DNA of 64,000 nt from contig JADGRQ010000002.1 in NCBI GenBank assembly GCA_017880775.1, positions 1 through 64,000 on the forward strand, given 5' to 3'. This stretch comes from Burkholderiales bacterium. Its GTDB lineage: Bacteria; Pseudomonadota; Gammaproteobacteria; Burkholderiales; SG8-39. Below, in pieces: positions 56,267 through 64,000 of the stretch. The position numbers were made by a program, and so were the translations under genes. The notes under the pieces are model-generated. The model had not been told where the DNA came from. It was given only the letters and a program-made list of their open reading frames with translations, and did not search any database. How positions within the stretch are numbered: the stretch's first letter is position 1; each line of letters opens with the position of its first letter.

Positions 56267-57211
56267 ATGCACATGACCGAGACGCTACACTTCACCGGAT
56301 TGCGCGGTGAGCTGCGGCGCGGCGAGCCGCTCGCGCGCCATACCAGCTGGCAGGTAGGCGGGCCCGTCGACCGCCTCTACGTTCCGTCCGATCTCGACGA
56401 CCTGTCGAACTTCCTGCGCCAGTTGCCCGAAAGCGAGCCGGTGTATTTCATCGGCCTGGGCAGCAACCTGCTGGTGCGCGATGCTGGCGTGCGCGGTACG
56501 GTGGTGCTGACCCACACCGCGGCGAAACGCCCGGTGCTGGCGTCCACTGCCGCAGGCCCGGGCGTCTACGCCGAGGCCGGCGTCGCAAGCCCGAAGGTTG
56601 CGCGATTTGCCGCGATGCACGATCTGGCCGGTGCCGAATTTCTCGCCGGCATCCCGGGCTCGGTCGGTGGCGCGCTGGCGATGAACGCCGGATGCTATGG
56701 CGGCGAGACCTGGCGCATCGTCGCGCGCGTCGCGACCATCGATCGTTCCGGCACACTCCACGTGCGCGGCGCGGCAGACTTCGATACCGGCTACCGCCAC
56801 TGCGCGCTGCGTGGCGGTTCGAATCAAAACCGGCTTGGCGAAAACGAGTGGTTCGCAGCGGCGTGGTTTGCGCTGCCCGCCGGCGACGGTCGTGAGGCCC
56901 GCTCGCGCATCACGCAGCTCCTCGCGCGGCGCGTCGCCAGCCAGCCGCTCGGCCTGCCCAATGCGGGCAGCGTGTTCCGCAATCCGCCCGGAGGGCATGC
57001 CGCGCAGTTGATCGAGGCCTGCGGCCTGAAGGGCCTGGCGCACGGCGCGGCGCGCGTCTCGGAGAAACACGCCAACTTCATCGTCAATCCGAAAGGCGCG
57101 GCGTGCGCGGCCGACATCGAGTGGCTGATTGCCCATGTGCGCGAGACGGTGCGCGCGCGGACGGGCATCGACCTGCACCCCGAGGTACGCGTGATCGGGG
57201 AGGCGGCATGA
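56267..57211 (+). CDS. murB: UDP-N-acetylenolpyruvoylglucosamine reductase MurB
   Basis: A 314-residue FAD enzyme. [10 protein letters not shown] near 62, [16 protein letters not shown] near 127, the FAD-site YRHCALR and the catalytic Ser in NAGSVFRNP near 226. The C-terminal [10 protein letters not shown] follows. The shape without the extra Tyr loop fits the type II-like short MurB. Two ATGs (56267, 56273) are possible starts. The stop overlaps ddl (ATGA). Confidence 0.94.
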   Translation: MHMTETLHFTGLRGELRRGEPLARHTSWQVGGPVDRLYVPSDLDDLSNFLRQLPESEPVYFIGLGSNLLVRDAGVRGTVVLTHTAAKRPVLASTAAGPGVYAEAGVASPKVARFAAMHDLAGAEFLAGIPGSVGGALAMNAGCYGGETWRIVARVATIDRSGTLHVRGAADFDTGYRHCALRGGSNQNRLGENEWFAAAWFALPAGDGREARSRITQLLARRVASQPLGLPNAGSVFRNPPGGHAAQLIEACGLKGLAHGAARVSEKHANFIVNPKGAACAADIEWLIAHVRETVRARTGIDLHPEVRVIGEAA

Positions 57212-58131
57212 GCCGGGGGATGAACTTCGGCAAGGTCGCCGTGCTGCTGGGGGGGAAGTCGGCCGAGCGCGAGGTGTCGATCATGAGCGGCACCGGCGTG
57301 CTCAGGGCGTTGAGGTCGAACGGGGTGGATGCGCACGCTTTCGATCCGGCCGAGCGAGACTTGATCGAACTGAAGCGCGAAGGCTTCGCGCGCTGCTTCA
57401 TCGCCCTGCACGGGCGCGGTGGCGAGGACGGCACGCTCCAGGGTGCCCTGGAAGTGCTCGGAATTCCCTACACCGGCAGCGGCGTGATGGGTTCCGCCAT
57501 CGGCATGGACAAGTGGCGCACCAAGATGATCTGGGTGGCCGGCGGATTGCCCACGCCGCGTTACCGCATTCTTTCCGCCAGCGACGACTGGAATGAAATT
57601 GCGCGCGATCTGGGGCTGCCGTTGATCGTCAAGCCGGCAAACGAAGGTTCGACGCTGGGTCTCACCCGCGTGACAGCCGTCCCGCAACTGGCGGCGGCGT
57701 ATGAACTCGCGGCGAACAAGTACCACGACCTCGCACTGGCCGAGCAGTACATCGACGGGCCCGAATACACCGCCAGCATCCTGGGCGATACCGCGCTGCC
57801 GTTGATCCGGATCGAAGCGCCGCAGGGCAACTACGACTACCAGAACAAGTATTTCACCGACGACACCAAGTACCTCTGCCCTTGCGGCCTGGCCGTAGAG
57901 CAGGAGGAGGCCTTGAAGGCATTGGCGCTCGAGGCTTTCAGGCTGGTTGGTTGCGCCGGCTGGGGGCGCGTCGACCTGATGCTCGACGCGCAAAGCGAGC
58001 CGTGGCTGCTCGAAGTCAATACCTCGCCGGGCATGACTGGTCACAGTCTGGTGCCGATGGCAGCGCGCGCAGTGGGCCTGTCCTACGAAGACCTGTGCGT
58101 CAAGATTCTGGAGGGCGCTCATGTGGGCTGA
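57208..58131 (+). CDS. ddl: D-alanine-D-alanine ligase
   Basis: A 307-residue ATP-grasp enzyme. [19 protein letters not shown] near 10, the [12 protein letters not shown] loop near 70, PANEGSTLG near 145 and metal-site [15 protein letters not shown] near 270. Produces the D-Ala-D-Ala dipeptide used by MurF. Of DdlB type, as usual in dcw clusters. Confidence 0.95.
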   Translation: MSRGMNFGKVAVLLGGKSAEREVSIMSGTGVLRALRSNGVDAHAFDPAERDLIELKREGFARCFIALHGRGGEDGTLQGALEVLGIPYTGSGVMGSAIGMDKWRTKMIWVAGGLPTPRYRILSASDDWNEIARDLGLPLIVKPANEGSTLGLTRVTAVPQLAAAYELAANKYHDLALAEQYIDGPEYTASILGDTALPLIRIEAPQGNYDYQNKYFTDDTKYLCPCGLAVEQEEALKALALEAFRLVGCAGWGRVDLMLDAQSEPWLLEVNTSPGMTGHSLVPMAARAVGLSYEDLCVKILEGAHVG

Positions 58132-58142
58132 GCGGAACGCGA

Positions 58143-58859
58143 ATGTGGAATAACGCCAGGCTGCTGAACGCCGTGGCCAGCCTCCTCGTCGCGCTGGCGG
58201 TGCTGGTGTTCCTGTTCGCGGGCACGCAGCTGCTGCTTCGTTCGCCGCTGTTTCCGTTGCGCGAGGTGACCGTGACCGGCGATCTCGCGCGCACGCCGCG
58301 TGCCGCGGTCGAGCGCGCCGCGCAAGGGCGCATCGGCGGGAACTTCTTTGCCGCCGACCTGACGCAGGTGCGCGCCGGGTTCGAGCAGCTGCCGTGGGTG
58401 CGGCGCGTCGATGTGCGCCGCATCTGGCCCGACCGGCTCGAGGTGCGGCTGGAAGAGCACCGCGCACTGGCCCGCTGGGGCGACGCGGGCCTTGTGAATA
58501 CGTTCGGTGAGCGTTTTTCGGGCGATACCGAGGAGCGCCTGCCGTTTTTCTTCGGGCCGGCCGGGACCGAAACGGAGGTGACGCGGCGCTACCGCGCATT
58601 CGCGTCGATTCTCGCGCCGCTCGAATCCGCGCTGGAACGCGTGGTGCTCACGCCGCGCTATGCATGGCAGCTGCGCCTCGAGAACGGACTGGCGCTGGAA
58701 TTGGGGCGCGACGCCGCGGAGGTTGCGGTGGAAAGTCGTCTCGCGCGCTTCGTCACGGCCTATCCGGTGACGCTCGGCAAACTCGCGCGCCGCCACGAAT
58801 ACGTCGATCTGCGCTACCCCAACGGCTTCGCGCTCCGTGTGCCCGAATTGAAAGGTTAG
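58143..58859 (+). CDS. ftsQ: Cell division protein FtsQ
   Basis: A 238-residue bitopic protein: short cytoplasmic tail, one helix (about 12-33), POTRA domain (FPLREVTVTGDLAR...LPWVRRVDVRRIWPDRLEVRLEEH) and beta domain ending with VDLRYPNGFALRVP. It bridges FtsBL and downstream divisome proteins. Starts 11 bp after ddl. Confidence 0.93.
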   Translation: MWNNARLLNAVASLLVALAVLVFLFAGTQLLLRSPLFPLREVTVTGDLARTPRAAVERAAQGRIGGNFFAADLTQVRAGFEQLPWVRRVDVRRIWPDRLEVRLEEHRALARWGDAGLVNTFGERFSGDTEERLPFFFGPAGTETEVTRRYRAFASILAPLESALERVVLTPRYAWQLRLENGLALELGRDAAEVAVESRLARFVTAYPVTLGKLARRHEYVDLRYPNGFALRVPELKG

Positions 58860-58873
58860 GAACCAGGCAAACG

Positions 58874-60103
58874 ATGGCAAAGGAAAACCGCAACCTGATC
58901 GTCGGACTGGACGTCGGCACCTCCAAGGTGGTGGCGCTGGTCGCCGAGGCGATGCCCGACGGTTCGCTCGAGGTGCTCGGCATGGGCGGGCACGAATCCA
59001 AGGGCCTGAAAAAGGGCGTGGTGGTCAACATCGAGGCGACCGTCAACGCGCTGCAGCGCGCGCTCGAGGAAGCCGAGTTGATGGCGGGCTGCAAGATTGA
59101 GAGCGCATATGTCGGCATCGCGGGAAGCCACATCAAGAGCTTCAACTCGACCGGCATGGTGCCGATCAAGGACCGCGAGGTGATGCCGCTCGATGTCGAG
59201 CGCGTGATGGAGACCGCGCGCGCGGTCAACATCCCGACCGATCAGCAGATCCTGCATGTGCTGCGGCAGGAATTCATCATCGACGGGCAGGAGGACGTGC
59301 GCGAGCCGATCGGCATGTCCGGCGTGCGCCTGGAAGTCAAGGTGCACATTGTTACCGGAGCGGTGTCGGCCGCGCAGAACATCGTGAAGTGCGTGCGCCG
59401 CTGCGGGCTCGAGGTGAACGACCTGATTCTGCAGCCGATCGCGTCGGCGCGCGCGGTGCTCTCCGAGGACGAGCGCGACCTCGGCGTCTGCCTGGTGGAC
59501 ATCGGCGGCGGCACCACCGACGTGGCGGTGTTCACGCACGGCGCGATCCGCCATACCGCGGTGATTCCGATCGCGGGGGATCAGATCACCAACGACATCG
59601 CGATGGCGCTCAGGACCCCGACGCATGAAGCCGAGACGATCAAGACGCGCCACGGTGTCGCGCTCCGGCAACTGGCCGATGCCAACGAGATGGTCGAGGT
59701 GCCGGGCATTGGCGAGCGCGCGCCGCGCATGATGAGCCGCCAGACGCTCGCCGAAGTGATCGAGCCGCGCGTCGAGGAGCTGTTCTCGCTGGTGCAGCAG
59801 GTGCTGCGCGAGTCGGGGTTCGAGGAGTTGCTGTCCTCGGGAATCGTGCTGACGGGCGGTTCATCGGTGATGCACGGCATGGTCGAGCTGGGCGAGGAGA
59901 TCTTCCACATGCCGGTGCGCGTCGGCGTGCCGAAGTACGCGGGCGGGCTCGCCGAAGTGGTGCGCAACGCGCGCTACGCGACCGTCATGGGATTGCTTCT
60001 GGAGGGTGCGGCGCAGCGCGCGCACGGGCAGCTCGCGCAGCAGGGCGGTTCATTCAAGCACGTGCTCGCGCGGATGCGCGATTGGTTCCAGCGCAATTTT
60101 TAG
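58874..60103 (+). CDS. ftsA: Cell division protein FtsA
   Basis: A 409-residue actin-like ATPase. LIVGLDVGTSKVVALV near 8, the phosphate-2 loop VDIGGGTTDVAVF near 210, LTGGSSVMHGM near 327 and a C-terminal amphipathic tail (MRDWFQRNF) for membrane binding. It tethers FtsZ to the membrane. AACCAGG precedes the ATG. Confidence 0.96.
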   Translation: MAKENRNLIVGLDVGTSKVVALVAEAMPDGSLEVLGMGGHESKGLKKGVVVNIEATVNALQRALEEAELMAGCKIESAYVGIAGSHIKSFNSTGMVPIKDREVMPLDVERVMETARAVNIPTDQQILHVLRQEFIIDGQEDVREPIGMSGVRLEVKVHIVTGAVSAAQNIVKCVRRCGLEVNDLILQPIASARAVLSEDERDLGVCLVDIGGGTTDVAVFTHGAIRHTAVIPIAGDQITNDIAMALRTPTHEAETIKTRHGVALRQLADANEMVEVPGIGERAPRMMSRQTLAEVIEPRVEELFSLVQQVLRESGFEELLSSGIVLTGGSSVMHGMVELGEEIFHMPVRVGVPKYAGGLAEVVRNARYATVMGLLLEGAAQRAHGQLAQQGGSFKHVLARMRDWFQRNF

Positions 60104-60164
60104 GATCGGAGCGCAGAACGCTTCGCTTTTCATGGCAGCAGTCAAACGGCAAGGAGAAAACAAA

Positions 60165-61340
60165 ATGTTCGAAATCGTAGACAACCAACCATCCGGACCG
60201 GTGATCAAGGTGGTCGGCGTGGGCGGTGCCGGCGGCAACGCCATCAACCGCATGATCGAGAAGGGCGTGCAAGGCGTCGAGTTCATCGCGGTGAACACCG
60301 ACGGGCAGGTGCTCGCGCGCAATATGGCGCGCAACCAGATTCAGCTCGGCTCGAGCGGGCTGGGCGCGGGTGCCAAACCGGAGCACGCGAAGGCGGTCGC
60401 CATCGCGGACCGCGACCGGCTCGAGGAGGCGATCGCCGGCGCGCACATGGTGTTCATAACCGCGGGCATGGGGGGCGGCACCGGCACCGGTGCCGGACCG
60501 GTGATTGCCGAGATCGCGCGCTCGCTCGGCATCCTCACGGTGGCGGTGGTGACCAAGCCGTTCACCTTCGAGGGCTCCAAGCGCATGCGTCTCGCGGAGC
60601 AGGGCATCGAGGACCTTGCGCCGCACGTCGATTCGCTGATCGTGATCCTCAACGACAAGCTGGAAGAAGTGCTTGGCGACGACATCACCCAGGACGACGC
60701 ATTCAAGGCGGCCGACGACGTGTTACGGAACGCCGTGGCCGGCATCGCCGAGATCATCAACCTGCCCGGGCTGGTGAACGTCGATTTCCAGGACGTGCGC
60801 ACGGTGATGAGCGAACAGGGCATGGCAATGATGGGTTCGGCCGCGTGCGCGGGCCTCGACCGCGCGCGCATCGCCGCCGAGCAGGCCATTGCCTGCCCGC
60901 TGCTCGAAGGCGTCAACCTGATGGGCGCGCGCGGCGTGCTGGTCAACATCACCGCCTCGAAGGAGACCCTTAAGCTGCGCGAGACCAAGGAGGTGATGAA
61001 CACCGTCCGCACTTTTGCGGCGGATGACGCCACCATCATCTATGGCGGTGTCTACGACGAAACGATCGGCGATGATTTGCGCGTCACGGTGGTGGCCACC
61101 GGGTTGGGCGCGCCGAACAGCGCGCGTCAGGCGAAGCCTCAGCTGGTGGTGTCGCAGAAGACCGGAACCGACAACCAGCCGATGCACGCGCCGGGCGCGA
61201 CCGGCACCGACTACGGCTCGATCAGCGACACCCCGGCGGTATTTCGCAAGCGCGATCGCAATGCGCAGCTCGAGGCGCTGCAGAAGTCCGGCGTCGACAG
61301 CTACGATATCCCCGCCTTCCTGCGCAAGCAGGCGGATTAG
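60165..61340 (+). CDS. ftsZ: Cell division GTPase FtsZ
   Basis: A 391-residue tubulin-like GTPase. Start after AAGGAG. IKVVGVGGAGGNAINRM near 14, the tubulin signature GGGTGTGAGP near 104, NVDFQDVRTVM near 207 and the conserved C-terminal peptide DIPAFLRKQ that binds FtsA/ZipA. It is followed by a long hairpin before lpxC. Confidence 0.97.
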   Translation: MFEIVDNQPSGPVIKVVGVGGAGGNAINRMIEKGVQGVEFIAVNTDGQVLARNMARNQIQLGSSGLGAGAKPEHAKAVAIADRDRLEEAIAGAHMVFITAGMGGGTGTGAGPVIAEIARSLGILTVAVVTKPFTFEGSKRMRLAEQGIEDLAPHVDSLIVILNDKLEEVLGDDITQDDAFKAADDVLRNAVAGIAEIINLPGLVNVDFQDVRTVMSEQGMAMMGSAACAGLDRARIAAEQAIACPLLEGVNLMGARGVLVNITASKETLKLRETKEVMNTVRTFAADDATIIYGGVYDETIGDDLRVTVVATGLGAPNSARQAKPQLVVSQKTGTDNQPMHAPGATGTDYGSISDTPAVFRKRDRNAQLEALQKSGVDSYDIPAFLRKQAD

Positions 61341-61366
61341 CCGCACGCGTCGGCGCACGAACGCAC

Positions 61367-61415
61367 GGCGCAGCGCGGCGGCTGGCTCTCCTTGCCGGGG
61401 GCGCCGCGCTGCGCC
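61367..61415. terminator. 14-bp perfect stem-loop between ftsZ and lpxC
   Basis: GGCGCAGCGCGGCG and its exact complement flank a 21-nt loop, 26 bp after the ftsZ stop. No U-tract follows. It ends 2 bp before the TG of an extended -10 for lpxC. It may end or attenuate dcw transcription, so lpxC is driven separately. Confidence 0.5.
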
Positions 61416-61417
61416 TG

Positions 61418-61426
61418 TGTTATGCT
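61418..61426 (+). promoter_or_regulatory. Extended -10 promoter for lpxC
   Basis: TGtTATGCT matches an extended -10 (TGnTATAAT), 46 bp before the lpxC ATG. There is no evident -35, as is allowed for extended -10 promoters. Confidence 0.45.
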
Positions 61427-61472
61427 CGTGCCCCTAACAAAGCCTTTTGCCGCAGATACTTACATTCACGTC

Positions 61473-62387
61473 ATGCTACGCCAGCGGACCCTCAAATCAA
61501 TCACCCGGGCGACCGGCGTAGGGCTGCACACCGGCCGCAAGATTGCGATGACGCTGCGCCCGGCCCAGCCCGACACCGGCGTGGTGTTCCGGCGCATCGA
61601 TCTGGCCGAGCCGATCGACATTCCTGCGCGCGCCGATCTGGTCGGGGAAACCCGCCTGTCGTCGTGTCTGGTGCTTGGCGAGGTGAAGATCTATACCGTA
61701 GAGCACCTGATGTCGGCGCTCTCGGGGCTTGGCGTCGACAATGTCTACGTCGATCTCGACGGACCCGAAGTGCCGATCATGGACGGCAGCGCCGCGCCGT
61801 TTGCGTTTCTGTTGCAGGCCGCCGGCATCGAAGAGCAGGCGGCGTCCAAGCGTTTCATCCGCATCCGCAAGAAGATCGAGGTTTCCGAAGGCGACAAGTG
61901 GGCGCGCCTGGAGCCCTGGGACGGGCTGAAGTTCTCGTTCTCGATCGCGTTCGACCACCCGGTGATCGAACGCTCCGGCCAGAGCGTGACGGTGGATTTT
62001 TCCGAGACGTCCTACCTCAAGGAAATCGCGCGCGCGAGGACCTTCGGTTTCATGCAGGACGTCGAATCGCTGCGCGATAGCGGGCTCGCGCTCGGCGGCG
62101 GATTGGAGAACGCGGTGGTGCTGGACGAGTATCGCGTGCTCAATGCCGAGGGCCTGCGCTTCGCCGACGAATTCATCCGCCACAAGGTGCTCGATGCGAT
62201 CGGCGACCTGTACCTGCTGGGCAAGCCGCTGCTCGGCGCGTTCTCCGCGCACAAGTCCGGCCATGCCATCAACAACCGGCTGTTGCGCGCGCTGCTCGCC
62301 CAGCCCGACGCCTGGGAGGCGGTCAGCTTCGAGCGCGCCGAGGAAGCCCCCGCGGGCGTAGCGCGTCTGGCGCGACAGTTCGCCTGA
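61473..62387 (+). CDS. lpxC: UDP-3-O-acyl-N-acetylglucosamine deacetylase LpxC
   Basis: A 304-residue zinc deacetylase for lipid A. Zinc ligands H78 (VEHLMSAL), H237 and D241 (HKVLDAIGD) with catalytic-site H264 (KSGHAIN), each one position lower than in E. coli. The ATG at 61473 gives [21 protein letters not shown], the normal N-terminus. It commits cells to lipid A synthesis and closes the dcw run. Confidence 0.96.
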   Translation: MLRQRTLKSITRATGVGLHTGRKIAMTLRPAQPDTGVVFRRIDLAEPIDIPARADLVGETRLSSCLVLGEVKIYTVEHLMSALSGLGVDNVYVDLDGPEVPIMDGSAAPFAFLLQAAGIEEQAASKRFIRIRKKIEVSEGDKWARLEPWDGLKFSFSIAFDHPVIERSGQSVTVDFSETSYLKEIARARTFGFMQDVESLRDSGLALGGGLENAVVLDEYRVLNAEGLRFADEFIRHKVLDAIGDLYLLGKPLLGAFSAHKSGHAINNRLLRALLAQPDAWEAVSFERAEEAPAGVARLARQFA

Positions 62388-62390
62388 AAG

Positions 62391-62576
62391 GTGCTGCTTC
62401 TCCGGGTCGTTGTGCTGGTGGTTGCGATCGGCTTGGGGGTGCTGGTGCTCACCTGGGCGCTCACCGGCGATCGCAAGTATCTGCGATACGCTGGACGACT
62501 GGCTAAGTACGGTCTTTTTCTGGTCCTGCTTTTCCTCGGTTTGCTGGCTTTCGAGCGTCTTGCGGTTCTGGTCTAG
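62391..62576 (+). CDS. Small two-helix membrane protein after lpxC
   Basis: A 61-residue protein from a GTG 3 bp after lpxC; TGAAAG offers only a weak ribosome site. Hydrophobic helices at about 3-24 and 42-60 flank a basic turn (TGDRKYLRYAGRLAKYG). No family recognised. Its last 74 bp are antisense to the 3' end of the DUF721 gene. Confidence 0.6.
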   Translation: MLLLRVVVLVVAIGLGVLVLTWALTGDRKYLRYAGRLAKYGLFLVLLFLGLLAFERLAVLV

Positions 62577-63003
62577 GGCGGTGGCGATCCAATAGGGATT
62601 TCAGGGCGTTACGCGTCGGGGAATCGCGCAGGCGGTGGTGCAGTGCCTCCAGTTCCGCGAACGCCGCGGCGGTGATTCGCGCCTGTTTCGGAACGACTTG
62701 TCGAACTCTTGATGCAGCGGGTTGCACCCTGACGGAAACTGAATTAACCTGACGCCCCATTTGCGACAAGGATTCACAAAGTCCGCCGGACAGCAGCTTG
62801 AGCTTGGCGGCGGCCGCTCCGTTGGCGGCCAGGAATATAAGCCTGCCATCCTTATAGTTGGCTACGCGCGCAAGCAGCGCCAGCTCGGGCGGCAAGAGTT
62901 CAGAACAAAGCTTTGAAAGCGCATCGATTTCACGCGCTTTCGCAAGAGCGGGCTGCAGGTCGGGTTCGGCTGCAAGAAATCGGTTGATTTTTGGGGCTTG
63001 CAT
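62503..63003 (-). CDS. DUF721/DciA-like protein
   Basis: A 166-residue protein, basic at the C-terminus. INRFLAAEPDLQPALAKAREIDALSKLCSELLPPEL and the DGRLIFLAANGAAAAKLKLL strand-helix match DUF721. DciA-type members help load the replicative helicase DnaB; this divergent beta-type copy may do so, but that is by family only. The ATG at 63003 is 31 bp from the divergent M23 gene. The C-terminal RHRPRPEPQDARK tail overlaps the convergent small membrane gene. Confidence 0.75.
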   Translation of the reverse strand: MQAPKINRFLAAEPDLQPALAKAREIDALSKLCSELLPPELALLARVANYKDGRLIFLAANGAAAAKLKLLSGGLCESLSQMGRQVNSVSVRVQPAASRVRQVVPKQARITAAAFAELEALHHRLRDSPTRNALKSLLDRHRPRPEPQDARKPANRGKAGPEKDRT

Positions 63004-63033
63004 CGGGGCAATGGCGCTCGGGAGGCGCGAGAC

Positions 63034-63990
63034 TTGCACATAATCGTCATATCCGACAAGTTGGCCAAGACGCGCTCGGTGAGCTTGTCGCTGTGGCATG
63101 CGCTGGCCTCGTTGCTGTTGGTGAGCGGGTTGCTGGTGGCGCTGACGGCCGGACTTTACTGGCTGACGTTGCGCTTCTCCGCCGAAATCCGCATTCCCTT
63201 CCTGCAGAATCTGCTGGTCGCGGTGCAGCGCAGCGAAACGCAGAAGGCCCGCGAGTTCGTCCAGCAGAATATCAACGCGATGGCTGTCCGGGTGGGCGAG
63301 ATGCAGGCGCAGCTCACGCGCCTGGATGCGCTCGGCGAGCGGCTCTCGGCGCTGGCGGGCATCAAGCCGCAGGAATTCCGCTTCGGCGAAGCGCCGGGTC
63401 TGGGAGGCGCGCAGGCGACCTCGCTCCCGTCCTACGACTTGTCGATGCAGGAGTTCAGCGACCGGCTGAACCTGCTGTCGCGCCAGATGGAAAACCGCAC
63501 TGACATGCTGGGCGTGCTCGAGGCGCAGATGTTCGAGCAGACGGTCAGGAAGAAGCTCATTCCGACCATTCTGCCGGTGAGCGGCGCGACCTTCAACGCT
63601 TCGAGCTTCGGAATGCGCATCGATCCGTTTACCGGGCAGCAGGCGATGCACGAGGGCATGGATTTCCTCGCCGAGCCCGGCACGCCGGTCGTCGCGGCTG
63701 CAGGAGGCGTGGTGGTGTTCGCGGGATGGCATCCGCAGTACGGCCAGATGATCGAGCTCGACCACGGCAACGACCTGATGACGCGTTATGCGCACTGCTC
63801 GCGACTGTTCGCCAAGCAGGGCGACGTCGTGAAGCGCGGCCGCAAGATTGCCGAAGTCGGCACCACCGGTCGCTCGACCGGGCCGCACCTGCATTTCGAG
63901 GTTCGTTTCCGCGGCTCGGCGCAGAACCCGGCAAGGTTCCTGGTGGGGTCGAATCCGGGTACGGTGCAGACCGCACGCAACACGCGCTAG
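63034..63990 (+). CDS. M23-family peptidoglycan endopeptidase with N-terminal membrane anchor
   Basis: A 318-residue protein from a TTG (63034) with GGAGG 8 nt upstream, giving an LHIIVISDKLAKTRS beginning typical of this family. Anchor helix about 25-50, then a coiled-coil-prone region (about 60-140) and a LytM domain. Metal ligands are H206 and D210 (HEGMDF) and H287, with H285 (HLHFEV) as catalytic His. It likely trims peptidoglycan crosslinks in the periplasm. The full LytM set suggests it is active. Confidence 0.9.
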   Translation: MHIIVISDKLAKTRSVSLSLWHALASLLLVSGLLVALTAGLYWLTLRFSAEIRIPFLQNLLVAVQRSETQKAREFVQQNINAMAVRVGEMQAQLTRLDALGERLSALAGIKPQEFRFGEAPGLGGAQATSLPSYDLSMQEFSDRLNLLSRQMENRTDMLGVLEAQMFEQTVRKKLIPTILPVSGATFNASSFGMRIDPFTGQQAMHEGMDFLAEPGTPVVAAAGGVVVFAGWHPQYGQMIELDHGNDLMTRYAHCSRLFAKQGDVVKRGRKIAEVGTTGRSTGPHLHFEVRFRGSAQNPARFLVGSNPGTVQTARNTR

Positions 63991-64000
63991 GCGGCGCCTC

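Overview
The window is GC-rich (only a few short A+T-rich intergenic islands), densely packed chromosomal DNA. It has no rRNA, tRNA, insertion sequence, prophage or CRISPR that I could recognise. A complete dcw (division and cell wall) cluster ends in ftsA-ftsZ-lpxC, a DUF721/DciA gene and an M23 peptidase. There are four Bug-type (tripartite tricarboxylate receptor) periplasmic binding proteins, a Liv-type ABC transporter and a hemP-tonB-exbB-exbD iron locus. Together these point to a betaproteobacterium, probably Burkholderiales-like, that lives on organic acids, amino acids and sugar acids. MurE carries the DNPR motif of meso-diaminopimelate enzymes, as expected for a Gram-negative.

Layout. 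1-3.8 kb (minus): a branched-chain amino acid/amide ABC transporter (binding protein, LivH, LivM, partial LivG), with a hairpin between the binding-protein gene and livH. 3.9-6.8 kb: a fused FAD/4Fe-4S D-2-hydroxyacid dehydrogenase. 6.9-7.5 kb: a VapBC-type toxin-antitoxin pair. 7.7-20.8 kb: accessory metabolism. This holds Bug receptors, a mandelate-racemase-type enzyme, an ankyrin-repeat protein, an MFS + luciferase-like pair, a DUF1223 protein, an orphan DGQHR (DndB-like) protein, a CoA-transferase + hydratase pair, and an NfeD-SPFH-VOC-small membrane protein-CbiX run. 20.8-28.0 kb: an iron module. hemP-tonB-exbB-exbD, a cytochrome c/FTR1 fusion and a siderophore receptor lie on the minus strand; bfd and bfr diverge on the plus strand. 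Fur-box-like sequences sit between the two arms. 28-43.3 kb: catabolic clusters. These are Bug + HpaI aldolase + 2-hydroxyacid dehydrogenase + an unknown membrane protein; an OprD-type porin; an IlvD/Edd dehydratase divergent from an Ldh-family dehydrogenase; an MlaE-MlaD-lipoprotein trio without MlaF; an M24-like protein + 3-hydroxyisobutyrate-type dehydrogenase + Bug; a VOC-membrane fusion; and a GST. 43.4-62.4 kb: mraZ-rsmH-ftsL-ftsI-murE-murF-mraY-murD-ftsW-murG-murC-murB-ddl-ftsQ-ftsA-ftsZ-lpxC, mostly joined by ATGA/TGATG stop-start overlaps. 62.4-64 kb: a small membrane protein, a DUF721 gene on the opposite strand and an M23 peptidase.

How the genes work together. The dcw genes make lipid II precursors, flip/polymerise them and build the division ring. 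The iron module couples TonB-energised siderophore uptake, FTR1-type iron import and bacterioferritin storage/release under probable Fur control. The catabolic clusters each pair an uptake protein (Liv or Bug) with one to three enzymes.

I did not find one clearly new large system. The observations most worth following are: several genes with a -10-like hexamer placed 6 nt before an ATG that lacks a Shine-Dalgarno (candidate leaderless mRNAs); three convergent gene pairs that share one CTAG for both stop codons; an M24-fold protein with a metal-ligand Asp replaced by Cys; a VOC-membrane fusion with an internal start signal; a coupled small ORF between ftsI and murE; and the orphan DGQHR protein.
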